Source: Reyranella sp.
GTDB lineage: Bacteria > Pseudomonadota > Alphaproteobacteria > Reyranellales > Reyranellaceae
Direction of reading: 5' to 3'
NCBI GenBank assembly: GCA_019750135.1
Contig: JAIEOV010000051.1
Coordinates: 61,634-125,633, forward strand
Length of the DNA: 64,000 nucleotides
Part shown: positions 43,285-52,625 of the stretch, piece after piece
How positions within the stretch are numbered: the first letter of the stretch is position 1
How the letters are laid out: every line of letters begins with the position of its first letter
The notes under the pieces: generated by a model
The model's database searches: none
What the model was told of the DNA's origin: nothing
What the model saw: the letters and a program-made list of their open reading frames with translations, nothing else
Translations under genes and position numbers: made by a program

Positions 43285-43743
43285 CTAAAAGATGCCCGCC
43301 GACAGCCCCGCCGCCATGGCGGCACCCAGCTCCTCGCACTGTTCGACGAAGGCGGGCTGCCAGGGGCCTTTGCAGAGCAGCGGCTCCTGGACCAGCCGCC
43401 AGCGCAGGCCGGTGAGGATGGTCTCGACGCCGCGGCGTGTGCCGGTGCCGTCGCTGCCGGCGCGGATATAGAGGGCGGCCGGCAATCCTTGCGTCTTCTC
43501 GAGCAGGGGATTGTAGGAGCGGTCGAAGAAATCCTTCAGCGCGCCGCTCATGTAGCCGAGGTTCTCGGTCGTGCCGAGGATGACGGCTTGGGCCGCCAGC
43601 ACGTCGTCGGGGCCGGCCTGTAGCGGGGCTACGACTTTGACATCGATACCCGTTTCGCCCAGCGCGCCGCGCTCCACGGCCGCCCGCAGGGAAAGGGTGT
43701 TCTCCGAGGGCGCGTGCGCCACAATGAGCAGCCTTTTCGACAT
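43285..43743 (-). CDS. Flavodoxin-like FMN protein / NADPH-dependent FMN reductase
   Basis: A 152-residue flavodoxin-fold protein. The phosphate-binding loop is HAPSENTLSL, the second flavin loop is LGTTENLGYMSGALKDFFDRSY, and the third is the acidic GSDGTGTRRG. It may act as a quinone or FMN reductase; no partner is evident. The C-terminus CEELGAAMAAGL is typical of this small group. Divergent from the carboxylase gene by 30 bp. Confidence 0.85.
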   Translation of the reverse strand: MSKRLLIVAHAPSENTLSLRAAVERGALGETGIDVKVVAPLQAGPDDVLAAQAVILGTTENLGYMSGALKDFFDRSYNPLLEKTQGLPAALYIRAGSDGTGTRRGVETILTGLRWRLVQEPLLCKGPWQPAFVEQCEELGAAMAAGLSAGIF

Positions 43744-43773
43744 GGGAGGGGTTTTACCCCGTTACGCATCGAC

Positions 43774-46700
43774 ATGCCCAAGAAACTCCTGATCGCAAAT
43801 CGCGGCGAGATCGCCATCCGCATCGCCCAGGCCGCCGCCGAGCTCGGCATTGCCACCGTGGGTCTCCATTCCGAGGACGATGCGACGTCGCTGCATATCC
43901 GGCGTGTCGACGATGCCATCGCGCTGAAGGGGAAGGGCGCCGCCGCCTATCTCGACATCGCTGCGGTGGTCGCGGCAGCGAAGAGGGCAGGCTGCGACGC
44001 GGTGCATCCGGGCTACGGGTTCCTGTCGGAGAACGCCGATTTCGCGCAGGCCTGCGCCGATGCGAAGATCACCTTCGTCGGCCCAACGCCCGAGCAGCTG
44101 AAACTGTTCGGCGACAAGGCGCGCGCCCGTGCCCAGGCGCAGAAGAGCAAGGTGCCAGTGCTGCCGGGTACCGGCATCGTCGATCTCGCCGGTGCTGCGG
44201 CTTTCTTCAAGAAGCATGCGAAGTCGGGCATCGCGCTGAAGGCCATCGCCGGTGGCGGAGGACGCGGCATGCGCCTCGTCAAGGACGAGGGCGAGCTCAC
44301 CGACGCCTTCGCCCGCGCCTCGGCCGAGGCCAAGTCGGCCTTCGGCAACGGCGATCTCTATGCCGAGCGGCTGGTCGGCCGCGCGCGCCACATCGAGGTG
44401 CAGATCGTCGGCGACGGCAAGGGCGGCATCGTCGCCCTGGGCGAGCGCGAATGCACCCTGCAGCGGCGCAGCCAGAAGATCGTCGAACTGGCGCCGAGCC
44501 CCCACCTCGCATCGGCCTTGCAGAAGAAGATCGTGGCCGCCGCGGCCGCCATGGCCAAGGCCGTGAAGTACCGCAGCCTCGGCACCTTCGAGTTCCTGGT
44601 CGATGGCAACGCGTTCTTCTTCATCGAGGCCAATCCGCGCCTGCAGGTGGAGCACACCGTCACCGAGGAGGTATGGGGCGTCGACCTCGTGAAGACGCAG
44701 CTTCGGCTAGCCGGCGGCATCGCCTTGGCCAAGACGGGCATCGCCGACGCCAAGCCGCGCGGCCACGCCATCCAGCTTCGCATCAACATGGAGACGATGA
44801 CGCCGGACGGCTCGGCCAAGCCGGGCGGCGGTACGCTCACCGTGTTCGAGCCGCCGTCGGGTCCGGGCGTGCGCGTCGATACCTATGGCTATGCCGGCTA
44901 CCGCACCAATCCCAACTTCGATTCGCTGCTGGCCAAGCTGATCGTGCACAGCCCGTCGGCCGAGTCGGCGGACGCGTTGGCGCGAGCCGAACGCGCGCTC
45001 GCCGCATTCCGGCTCGAAGGCGCGCCCAGCAACATCGCGTTCCTGCGCGCGCTGCTGGCCCACAAGGACTTCCGCGCCGACAAGGTCCATACGCGCTTCG
45101 TCGACGAGCAGGCCAAGGTGCTGATCGACGCCGCCGCCAAGCTGCAGCCCGGCCTTTACTTCCAGGCAGCGGCAGCGCCGTCTTCCGGCAATCGCCAGGC
45201 CGGCGCCAAGGTCGATGCCGTCGATCCGCTGGCCGTGCTGTCGTTCGGGAAGACGGCGCAGCAGCAGGCGGCGCCGGACGCTGCGTCGGATGCGCCCGAG
45301 GGCACGGTGCCCGTGCCGGCGCCGATGCAGGGCACGATCGTCAGCATCTCGGTCGAGGAAGGCGATGCCGTCGCCGCCGGGCAGCCGCTGCTGATTATGG
45401 ACGCCATGAAGATGCAGCACGAGATCAGGAGCCCCGCGCGCGGCTACGTGCGGCGGATCGCGGTCGAGGCCGGCGAGACGATCTACGAGGGCCACGCACT
45501 GCTGTTCGTCGAGGAGGCCGACGTCGAGGTGAAGGGCGCCGTCGCCGACGAGGAGATCGACCTCGACTACGTCCGGCCCGACCTTGCCGAGTATTTCGAG
45601 CGCCGCGCGCTCACGCTGGACGACAGGCGGCCCGAGTCGGTGGCCCGCCGGCGCAAGACCAACCAGCGCACGGCGCGACAGAACCTCGACGACCTGGTCG
45701 ATCCGGGCAGCTTCGTCGAATGGGGCGCCTTCGCCATCGCCAGTCAACGGACGCGGCGCACGCAGGAGGACCTGATCGAGAAGACGCCGGCCGACGGGCT
45801 GATCACCGGCATCGGCCGCGTCAACGGCTCGCTGTTCGGGCCGGAGAAGAGCCGGGTGGCAATCGCACACTACGACTACACGGTGCTGGCCGGCACCCAG
45901 GGCAAGACCAACCATCACAAGAAGGACCGGCTGTTCGAGATCGTCGAGGAGCAGCGCCTGCCGCTGGTCTTCTTCACCGAGGGCGGCGGCGGCCGGCCGG
46001 GCGACGTCGACGTGCAGTCGGTGGCCGGCCTCAACACCATGGCCTTCCACATCTTCGGGCGGCTGAGCGGCTCCTCGCCATTGGTCGGCATCAATTCCGG
46101 GCGCTGCTTCGCCGGCAATGCCGCCATCCTGGGCTGCTGTGACGTGGTGATCGCCACGAAGAATTCGTCGATCGGCATGGGCGGGCCGGCGATGATCGAA
46201 GGCGGCAATCTCGGCGTGTTCGCGCCCGAGGAAGTCGGCCCGATGAGCGTCCAGGTGCCCAACGGCATGGTCGACATCGCGGTCGAGGACGAAGCCGAGG
46301 CGGTCGCCGTGGCCAAGAAGTACCTGTCGTACTTCCAGGGCGCGGTGCCGGAGTGGCGCGCCGCCGACCAGCGCCTGCTGCGCCGCGCGATCCCCGAGAA
46401 CCGCCTGCGCGTTTACGACGTGCGCAACGTCGTCGAGACCTTGTGCGACGAGGGCTCCGTGCTGGAACTGCGCCGCGCCTTCGGGCCCGGGATGGTGACG
46501 TCGCTGGCGCGCATCGAGGGCAAGCCGTTCGGCATCGTCGCCAACAATCCGACGCATCTTGCCGGCGCGATCGATTCGGACGGCTCGGACAAGGCCGCGC
46601 GCTTCCTGCAGCTGTGCGATGCCTTCGACCTGCCCGTGCTGTTCCTGTGCGACACGCCGGGCATGATGGTCGGCCCCGAGGTCGAGAAGACGGCACTGGT

Positions 46701-47127
46701 GCGCCACTGCTCGCGCCTGTTCGTCATCGGCGCCAATCTCGGTGTGCCGTTCGGCACGATCGTATTGCGCAAGGCCTATGGGCTGGGCGCCCAGGCGATG
46801 GCCGGCGGCTCGTTCCATGCCGGCACCTTCGCGATCTCCTGGCCGACCGGCGAGTTCGGCGGCATGGGGCTCGAGGGCGCGGTCAAGCTCGGCTATCGTA
46901 AGGAACTCGAGGCCGTGACCGACCCGGGCGAGCGGCGCGCCTTGTTCGACAAGATGGTGGCTGCCGCCTACGCCCGCGGCAAGGCGCTCAGCACCGCGAC
47001 CTACTTCGAGGTCGACGAGGTGATCGATCCCGCCGATTCACGCCGCTGGGTGTCGACCGCCCTGCTGGACGCCCCGCCGCGCCCGCGCAATCCGCACAAG
47101 AAGCGGCCGAACATCGATACGTGGTGA
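43774..47127 (+). CDS. Single-chain biotin-dependent acyl-CoA carboxylase (BC-BCCP-CT fusion)
   Basis: A 1,117-residue protein with all three activities of an acyl-CoA carboxylase. Residues 1-450: ATP-grasp biotin carboxylase (LIANRGEIAIRI, HPGYGFLSENADFA, GGGGRGMR, EANPRLQVEH). Residues ~510-585: biotin carrier with MDAMKMQHE, biotin on Lys546. Residues ~610-1117: both halves of the carboxyltransferase (RQNLDDLVDPGSF, TEGGGGRPGD, GFGPGMVTSLARIEG, NLGVPFGTIVLRKAYGLG). Its layout matches the long-chain acyl-CoA carboxylases of some actinobacteria and alphaproteobacteria, not ACC or PCC. The acyl-CoA substrate cannot be read from the sequence. Start ATG 43774. Ends at a near-perfect terminator. 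Confidence 0.94.
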   Translation: MPKKLLIANRGEIAIRIAQAAAELGIATVGLHSEDDATSLHIRRVDDAIALKGKGAAAYLDIAAVVAAAKRAGCDAVHPGYGFLSENADFAQACADAKITFVGPTPEQLKLFGDKARARAQAQKSKVPVLPGTGIVDLAGAAAFFKKHAKSGIALKAIAGGGGRGMRLVKDEGELTDAFARASAEAKSAFGNGDLYAERLVGRARHIEVQIVGDGKGGIVALGERECTLQRRSQKIVELAPSPHLASALQKKIVAAAAAMAKAVKYRSLGTFEFLVDGNAFFFIEANPRLQVEHTVTEEVWGVDLVKTQLRLAGGIALAKTGIADAKPRGHAIQLRINMETMTPDGSAKPGGGTLTVFEPPSGPGVRVDTYGYAGYRTNPNFDSLLAKLIVHSPSAESADALARAERALAAFRLEGAPSNIAFLRALLAHKDFRADKVHTRFVDEQAKVLIDAAAKLQPGLYFQAAAAPSSGNRQAGAKVDAVDPLAVLSFGKTAQQQAAPDAASDAPEGTVPVPAPMQGTIVSISVEEGDAVAAGQPLLIMDAMKMQHEIRSPARGYVRRIAVEAGETIYEGHALLFVEEADVEVKGAVADEEIDLDYVRPDLAEYFERRALTLDDRRPESVARRRKTNQRTARQNLDDLVDPGSFVEWGAFAIASQRTRRTQEDLIEKTPADGLITGIGRVNGSLFGPEKSRVAIAHYDYTVLAGTQGKTNHHKKDRLFEIVEEQRLPLVFFTEGGGGRPGDVDVQSVAGLNTMAFHIFGRLSGSSPLVGINSGRCFAGNAAILGCCDVVIATKNSSIGMGGPAMIEGGNLGVFAPEEVGPMSVQVPNGMVDIAVEDEAEAVAVAKKYLSYFQGAVPEWRAADQRLLRRAIPENRLRVYDVRNVVETLCDEGSVLELRRAFGPGMVTSLARIEGKPFGIVANNPTHLAGAIDSDGSDKAARFLQLCDAFDLPVLFLCDTPGMMVGPEVEKTALVRHCSRLFVIGANLGVPFGTIVLRKAYGLGAQAMAGGSFHAGTFAISWPTGEFGGMGLEGAVKLGYRKELEAVTDPGERRALFDKMVAAAYARGKALSTATYFEVDEVIDPADSRRWVSTALLDAPPRPRNPHKKRPNIDTW

Positions 47128-47128
47128 T

Positions 47129-47157
47129 GGGAGCGCGGGCCAGAGGCCCGCGCTCCC
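47129..47157. terminator. Perfect hairpin between convergent genes
   Basis: GGGAGCGCGGGCC (47129-47141), loop AGA, GGCCCGCGCTCCC (47145-47157): 13 bp without a mismatch, followed by GTTCTT. It starts 2 bp past the carboxylase stop and ends 5 bp before the end of the minus-strand receptor gene, so it can serve both. Confidence 0.8.
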
Positions 47158-47161
47158 GTTC

Positions 47162-49072
47162 TTACTGCGACACCCAGAACGTGTCGGGCTGGTACAGGCC
47201 GATATATCCGCCCGGATCCCAGGCGTAGTAGCCTTCCTTGGGCACGTTCTTTATCTTGGGGCCGACGACGATCGGCTGGCGGATGCCGTTGACGGTGCCG
47301 ATGGTGAAGACCTCGTCGGCGTTGCTGGTCAGGATCTTCTCCCACGCCGCGCGCCGTTCGGCCTCGCTGTTGCTGTGCTCCCACTCCTTGACGTAGTCGA
47401 GGAGCTTGCAGGCCGCCTCCATGTCGCACTTCTCGCCCATCCGCTCCTTGGATTCGACGAACATGCCCCAGCGCGACCACTGCAGGCCGCCCTGCATGGT
47501 CGGGGCGAACTCCTTGGGGCTGGTGTTGGGCGTCGGCATGGCGGTCACGACGCCGGCGAAGGCGGTCATGATCGCCTCGCCGGAGAAGGCGCGCAGGCGG
47601 AAGTTCTCGCGAGTCTGCGGCTTGGTCAGCATCTTGATGCCGACCTTCTTCCACATCTCGGCGATCAGGTGCAGCGCGTCGGCGTCCTCGGTCTCCTCGC
47701 TGGCATGCTCGACCACGATGGTCGCCGGCCGGCCGTCAGGCATCAGGCGGAAGCCCTGGCTGTCCTTCTTGTTCAGGCCGACCTCGTCGAGGAGCTTGTT
47801 GGCAAGCTTGGGATCGTACTGCGCCCACTTCTTGGCGTAGTCCGCCTTGAAGAGCTGCGATTTCTCCATGACCGTGTTGTTCGAGGGCTTGGCGAGGCCG
47901 AGATAGACCGTCTCATTCAGCTCGTTGCGGTCGATGGCGAGCGACAGTGCGCGGCGGAAGCGCACGTCGCGCATCAGCTTGCGCCACTCCTCGTCGTTGG
48001 CGTTGAGGTTGGGATAGAGCGCGAGCTGCGAGCCCGAGCCCGATTCCCAGAGCCGCACCTCGACGTTTGAGCTCTTGGCGCTCTTCTGCAGGAAGGTGTA
48101 GTCGCGCATGTTGAGATAGCGCGGCTGCAGGTCGGCTTCGCCCAACCCGGCCTTGGCCGGCACCAGGTTGGTCGCCGCCTGGGTGAAGATCACGCGGTCG
48201 ACATAGGGCAGCTGCTGCCCCTTGCCGTCGATGCGGTGATAGTAGGGATTGCGCTGGAACACGTAGCGCTGCGCCGGCGAGGCCGTGGTGTTGACCCACG
48301 GGTTCAGCGTCGGCAGGTCCGGATTGTCGTTGGCGTACATCACGTCGTGACGTCGGTAGATCTGTGTCCAGTTGCCGCCGGTCTGGCCGCCCTTGGCCGC
48401 CTTGGCGATCTCGTCGGCCGAGGCGTACTTGGCGTGGAACTTCTTGAGGTAGTGGGCCGGCCGGAACAGGAACAGCGGGGCGGCGCGCGCCTGGCTCTCG
48501 ATGAAGTAGGGGTTGGGCTTCGACCACGTGTACTTGATGGTGCGCGCGTCGACGATCTCGACCTTGGGCGGCTCGCCGTCGACCAGCAGCTCGACCGACG
48601 GGCCCGACGGCGAGAGGTCCTTGTTGTTGGCGATATCTTCCCAGAAGAAGCGGAAGTCGTCCGTGGTGAAGGGCTGGCCGTCGGACCACTTGTGGCCCTC
48701 GCGCAGCTTGAAGGTGAATTCCTTGTCGCCCTTGTTCTCGTAGCTCTCGAGGATGTCGGGCTGCAGCTTGAACTCGGGCGTGTACACGATCAGGCGCGTG
48801 TAGCTGTAGACCGTCATCAGGCGGGTATCGCGTGCGCTCGCCACCAGCATGTTGATCTGGCCACCCGGCTGGCCCGGGCCGTCGGCGCCGGAGAACTTGG
48901 TCACCACCATGGGCTGCTTGGGCACGCGTTGATCGACCGCCGGCAACGCGCCCGACTTCACCTGATCGGCGAGAGACGAGGTCTCCTGCCGCTTGGGAAC
49001 CGGATCGGCGGCGACGGCAGGACCGCACAGCAGCCCAAAGACAACAGCCTTCGTGAAAACACGTCGCTTCAT
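47162..49072 (-). CDS. ABC transporter substrate-binding protein, family 5 (peptide/oligopeptide type)
   Basis: A 636-residue exported receptor. Signal peptide MKRRVFTKAVVFGLLCGPAVAA. Family 5 motifs: LQPDILESYENKGDKEFTFKLREGHKWSDGQPFTTDDFRFFWEDI (read in parts as the ExW-DGxPxTAxD region), VRFRRALSLAIDRNEL and LKLWPxxG-like AMPTPNTSPKEF. Length exceeds the usual ~540 by an N-terminal ~60-residue extension. No ABC permease or ATPase genes are adjacent; the genes for those would have to be elsewhere. It may bind peptides, opines or glycosides. Last gene before the terminator. Confidence 0.88.
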   Translation of the reverse strand: MKRRVFTKAVVFGLLCGPAVAADPVPKRQETSSLADQVKSGALPAVDQRVPKQPMVVTKFSGADGPGQPGGQINMLVASARDTRLMTVYSYTRLIVYTPEFKLQPDILESYENKGDKEFTFKLREGHKWSDGQPFTTDDFRFFWEDIANNKDLSPSGPSVELLVDGEPPKVEIVDARTIKYTWSKPNPYFIESQARAAPLFLFRPAHYLKKFHAKYASADEIAKAAKGGQTGGNWTQIYRRHDVMYANDNPDLPTLNPWVNTTASPAQRYVFQRNPYYHRIDGKGQQLPYVDRVIFTQAATNLVPAKAGLGEADLQPRYLNMRDYTFLQKSAKSSNVEVRLWESGSGSQLALYPNLNANDEEWRKLMRDVRFRRALSLAIDRNELNETVYLGLAKPSNNTVMEKSQLFKADYAKKWAQYDPKLANKLLDEVGLNKKDSQGFRLMPDGRPATIVVEHASEETEDADALHLIAEMWKKVGIKMLTKPQTRENFRLRAFSGEAIMTAFAGVVTAMPTPNTSPKEFAPTMQGGLQWSRWGMFVESKERMGEKCDMEAACKLLDYVKEWEHSNSEAERRAAWEKILTSNADEVFTIGTVNGIRQPIVVGPKIKNVPKEGYYAWDPGGYIGLYQPDTFWVSQ

Positions 49073-49214
49073 GATGCCTACCCTGCGTTTCTTGTCGTGG
49101 CGTCAGCGGAAAATCAGTGGGGGTGAAATCTAGGTTGCCATCCTCGACGGTGCAAGGAACACGCCATGCGGCGCAAAAAAGGCGCGCCACATTTTCTTCA
49201 CGATTGATGCTCTA

Positions 49215-50201
49215 TCAGTAACGATCGAAGGCGCGTTTGGGTCCCGGCCGCGTGCCCTCGGCGATCGCCGGTTTCACCGTACCATTGGCCTCGACCGCAT
49301 CGGGCGCGTAGGCGCCGCCGACGCCGACCGGGCGGTCGCCCTTCACCGTCACGCGCTCCATGGTGCGGCGCGCCGGATAATAGTCGTGCGCGGCATAGTG
49401 CAGCACGGAGCGGTTGTCCCACATCACCAGGGTGTTGGGCTGCCACTTCACCCTGAGCTGGTACTCGGGGATGGTCGCCTGCCGGTAGAGGAAGGCCAGC
49501 AGCGTGTCGCTTTCGTCGGTCTTGAGATCCTTTATGCGCACACAGAACTGCTGGTTCACGTAGAGGGTGCGCCGGCCCGACACCGGATGCACCCGCACCA
49601 CGGGATGCCAGGGATTGGGGAACTCGTCCTCGAGCTTGCGCAGCTTGGCGCGGTCGTTGTGGCTGAACAGCGGCCGCCACGGCTTGAAGTCGTGCAGCGC
49701 TTCCATGCCGTGGATGTGCTGCTTCATGCGCTCGCTGAGGCCGCGATAGGCGGCGCTCATGCTGGAGAACAAGGTGTCGCCGCCGACCTCGGGCACGACC
49801 TTGGCGCGCAGGATGGTGCCGAGCGGCGGCGCCTCGCGGAAGGTCTCGTCGGCGTGCCAGATGTCGGTCAGGGCCGGCGGGTTGTCCTTGGAATAGTCGA
49901 GGATGATGACCTCGGGCTTGTCGGCGAGGTTGGGCGAGAAGGGATGGATCGAGAGTTCGCCGAACAGGGCGCCGAAGGCCATCTGCTGGTCGACCGTGAT
50001 GTCCTGGTCGCGCATCACGATCACTTCGTATTGTACCAGCGCGTCATGGACGATCTTGAACTGGGCCGGGCTCAGCGGCTGGCTGAGGTCGATTCCTTCG
50101 ATCTCAGCGCCGATGAAGCCATTGATCGGCCGCACCTTTATCGGCCGCACGGCGATTTCCGCTTCCGCTTTGCGCGATGCGGTAGAGCGCACTGCCGGCA
50201 T
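49215..50201 (-). CDS. TauD/TfdA-family Fe(II)/2-oxoglutarate dioxygenase
   Basis: A 328-residue non-haem iron enzyme. The facial triad is His and Asp in IWHADETF and His in LHYAAHDYYPARRTMERV, with the 2-oxoglutarate-binding Arg in the last block. Further family features: GAEIEGIDLSQPL, YEVIVMRDQDI. Such enzymes hydroxylate taurine, aryloxyacetates or alkyl sulfates to release a usable sulfur or carbon unit; the substrate is not evident. It is divergent from an FMN-dependent 2-hydroxyacid oxidase gene by 55 bp. Confidence 0.9.
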   Translation of the reverse strand: MPAVRSTASRKAEAEIAVRPIKVRPINGFIGAEIEGIDLSQPLSPAQFKIVHDALVQYEVIVMRDQDITVDQQMAFGALFGELSIHPFSPNLADKPEVIILDYSKDNPPALTDIWHADETFREAPPLGTILRAKVVPEVGGDTLFSSMSAAYRGLSERMKQHIHGMEALHDFKPWRPLFSHNDRAKLRKLEDEFPNPWHPVVRVHPVSGRRTLYVNQQFCVRIKDLKTDESDTLLAFLYRQATIPEYQLRVKWQPNTLVMWDNRSVLHYAAHDYYPARRTMERVTVKGDRPVGVGGAYAPDAVEANGTVKPAIAEGTRPGPKRAFDRY

Positions 50202-50256
50202 CGTTTCCTCCGCTTGTTTATTGCGCTAGTTGTAGCTGGATTTCGCGGGGAGGACC

Positions 50257-51342
50257 ATGGCAAGCGGCCTTGAGAACGAATTCGTAACGCTGCATGAGAT
50301 CGTCAAAGCGGCGAAGCTCAAGCTCAACGCCAACATCTGGGATTACCTGATCGGCGGCACCGAGACCGAGACCACGCTGCGGCGCAACCGCATGGCGCTC
50401 GATTCGATCGCCTTCCGGCCGCGCGTGCTGCGCGACGTCAGCAAGATCGATCCCTCGTCCGAGATCTTAGGCAAGAAGATCCGGCTGCCCATCATGCTGG
50501 CGCCGGTCGGCTCTCTGGAATCCTTCGAGCCCGGCGGCGGCATCACCGTCGCCAAGGGCGCCGGCGCGGGCAATGTCGCGATGCTCATCAGCTCGGTGAC
50601 GACGCTCAAGCTCGAGGACATCGTCAAGGGCGGCAATGGCCCCAAGATCTACCAGCTCTATGTCCGCGGCGACGACAATTGGGTGGCCGATCGCGTCAAG
50701 CAGGCGATGGATGCGGGCTACGACGCCTTCTGCATCACCGTCGACACCCAGGTCTATTCGCGCCGCGAGCGCGACATCGCCAAGCGCTTCGTGAAGTCGT
50801 GGCGCACGGCGGCGACCGGCCAGGATCACCAGGCCGCCTTCTCGTGGGACAACTTCAAGAGGGTCAAGGACAAGTTCCCCGACGTGAAGTTCATGCTGAA
50901 GGGCATCGGCACCGGCGAGGACGCCGAGATCGCCTGCCAGCACGGCGTCTGGGGCGTGTACTGCTCCAACCATGGCGGCCGCCAGCTCGACCACGGCCGC
51001 GGCTCGGCCGCGGTGCTGCCCGAGGTGATCGACGCGGTGAAGGGCCGCGCCAAGATCGCCGTCGACGGCTCGTTCAGCCGCGGCAGCGACATCGTCAAGG
51101 CGATCTGCCTGGGTGCCGACTGGGTCGGGATGGGCCGGCTCTATTGCTATGGCCTCGCCGCGGCGGGCGCGGCCGGCATCGAGCGCATGGTCGAGCTGCT
51201 GGAAGAGGAGATGAAGGAGGTGATGGGCCTTCTGGGTGTCACCAGCCTGAAGCAGCTCGACAAAAGCTACATCTCGGCCAGCACGCCGACCAACCTGCCG
51301 GGTGTGCACAGTGCATTTCCACTCATGCACGAGGGATACTGA
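50257..51342 (+). CDS. FMN-dependent alpha-hydroxy-acid oxidase/dehydrogenase
   Basis: A 361-residue TIM-barrel flavoenzyme of the glycolate oxidase/L-lactate dehydrogenase family. Blocks: RVLRDVSKIDPSSEILGKKI, the FMN-phosphate loop PIMLAPVGS, IYQLYVRGDDN, CITVDTQVYSRRERD and the catalytic SNHGGRQLDHGR with active-site His and Arg. It oxidises a 2-hydroxyacid to a 2-oxoacid. The product could feed the divergent 2-oxoglutarate-type dioxygenase only if it is 2-oxoglutarate, so a direct link is speculative. Starts at ATG 50257 and is followed 15 bp later by the HTH-repeat paralogues. Confidence 0.92.
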   Translation: MASGLENEFVTLHEIVKAAKLKLNANIWDYLIGGTETETTLRRNRMALDSIAFRPRVLRDVSKIDPSSEILGKKIRLPIMLAPVGSLESFEPGGGITVAKGAGAGNVAMLISSVTTLKLEDIVKGGNGPKIYQLYVRGDDNWVADRVKQAMDAGYDAFCITVDTQVYSRRERDIAKRFVKSWRTAATGQDHQAAFSWDNFKRVKDKFPDVKFMLKGIGTGEDAEIACQHGVWGVYCSNHGGRQLDHGRGSAAVLPEVIDAVKGRAKIAVDGSFSRGSDIVKAICLGADWVGMGRLYCYGLAAAGAAGIERMVELLEEEMKEVMGLLGVTSLKQLDKSYISASTPTNLPGVHSAFPLMHEGY

Positions 51343-51357
51343 CGGTTCGGAGGCGAC

Positions 51358-52230
51358 CTGAGCCAGACCAGGACCGATATCGAAAGCGATTCGACGGCGC
51401 GTCACGACTTCCATCCCGTGATGCGCGTGTCGTACGAGTTCTACATGCGCAGCTTCGACCTCCTCGGTCAGCTGCACGAGAACGCGATCAGTGCGTCGAT
51501 CCTGATGACGCTGTGGCACGCCGAGCTGGTCGCGCCCGGCCGCAAGCCGATGGTCGTTCGAGAGCTGTCGCGCGAGCTCAATCTTCCCTACGAGACGGTG
51601 CGCCGGCACGTTCGTGACCTCGAGCAAGCCGGCGTCTGCGTGGTCAAGAAGGGCGGCCTCACGGTCCCCGATGCCATGCGCGGCGACCCACGCGCCACAC
51701 GCCTGCTGCGCAAGATCTACGTCAACGCCGTTCGCCTGCTGGCCGATCTGACGCGCGTCGGTGCCGTCACCTTTCCCTCGGCGTCGCGGCGGGCACCGCC
51801 ATCGGGGCCTCTTGCCGACGAGCAGATGATCATCGCCATCGCCGCCATCGCCCTGTTGCTGGCCGGCGTGAGGCTGATGCGCGATTTCTGGGGCGGCGAC
51901 CTGGTGAAGGGGCTGGTCTTCACCGCGATATGGACGGCAAACGTCAAGCACGTGACCACCTCGCGCGCCACCACCTCGTCGCTGCTGCCCGACGATCTGC
52001 GCCAGCCGGTGAGCGTGCTTGCGATCTCGCGGTCGCTGCATCTGCCCTATGAGACCGTCCGCCGGCACGCCGACGGGCTCGTGCGCGAAGGCTTGGCCGT
52101 GCGTGCCGGGCGCCAGGGCGTTTTCGTGCCCACGCATGTGGCCAAAGGCACCATGGAGGGCTCGGTGGCCGGCCATCGCCTCGTGGTGGCGTTTCTCGCC
52201 GAGTTGCGACGCGGCGGAGTGAAGATCTAA
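51358..52230 (+). CDS. Unrecognised double-HTH protein, paralogue 1 of 3
   Basis: I do not recognise the family. The protein (290 residues from CTG 51358) has two helix-turn-helix segments ~150 residues apart: VRELSRELNLPYETVRRH (68-84) and ISRSLHLPYETVRRHADG (223-240), sharing the core LPYETVRRH. Between them lie YVNAVRLLADLTRVG, a hydrophobic stretch MIIAIAAIALLLAGV (157-171) and the conserved DFWGGDLVKGLVFTAIW. The C-terminus is HRLVVAFLAELRRGGVK. It may be a transcription regulator with a membrane-associated or dimerising middle. The start is judged as CTG because the preceding GGAGG fits and the first residues then align with paralogue 2; GTG 51418 is the conventional alternative. Confidence 0.65.
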   Translation: MSQTRTDIESDSTARHDFHPVMRVSYEFYMRSFDLLGQLHENAISASILMTLWHAELVAPGRKPMVVRELSRELNLPYETVRRHVRDLEQAGVCVVKKGGLTVPDAMRGDPRATRLLRKIYVNAVRLLADLTRVGAVTFPSASRRAPPSGPLADEQMIIAIAAIALLLAGVRLMRDFWGGDLVKGLVFTAIWTANVKHVTTSRATTSSLLPDDLRQPVSVLAISRSLHLPYETVRRHADGLVREGLAVRAGRQGVFVPTHVAKGTMEGSVAGHRLVVAFLAELRRGGVKI

Positions 52231-52544
52231 TCGTCGCCGGCCAGGTGCAGCTCGACGACGGCCGTGTCGCGCCGCGGACGTCGCCTGACCGGCCGGGCCT
52301 GCACGCGGCGTTCCGGTCGAAGCTCGACCGGCGCCTTTCCTGTCAGCAGGCAGCAGCCGGTCCGCGGCGCCACCGGCTCGCCGCCGAGGACCGCGAGCAA
52401 CAAGGCCGTTGCGCAGTGGGCCGCGCACGTTCCCGGCTTGCGCGTGTCGCAGGCGACCTCGCTCTGCTGTTCGTTGTGCGCGTGACCGTTTCGCGAAGCT
52501 TCGCAGCTTTGCGACCGGAGACGTCCAGATTTTTTGCCTGCCAC
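52227..52544 (-). CDS. Possible small Cys-rich protein between paralogues 1 and 2
   Basis: The 395-bp gap 52231-52625 contains this minus-strand frame (105 residues from GTG 52544), which overlaps the end of paralogue 1 by 4 bp in the convergent way typical of real genes here. It has cysteines at CDTRKPGTCAAHC and TGCCLLTG around a hydrophobic run (ATALLLAVLGG), and an Arg-rich end. No family match. It could equally be chance. The rest of the gap would hold the promoter of paralogue 2; I see no clear consensus. Confidence 0.25.
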   Translation of the reverse strand: MAGKKSGRLRSQSCEASRNGHAHNEQQSEVACDTRKPGTCAAHCATALLLAVLGGEPVAPRTGCCLLTGKAPVELRPERRVQARPVRRRPRRDTAVVELHLAGDD

Positions 52545-52625
52545 CTTGCCCGCCGTACTAGAGCGAACTCCCCGCGCCTGGGTACTCCCCTTGCAACCGG
52601 GTGCAGAAGCCGGTAAGTGCCCAAA

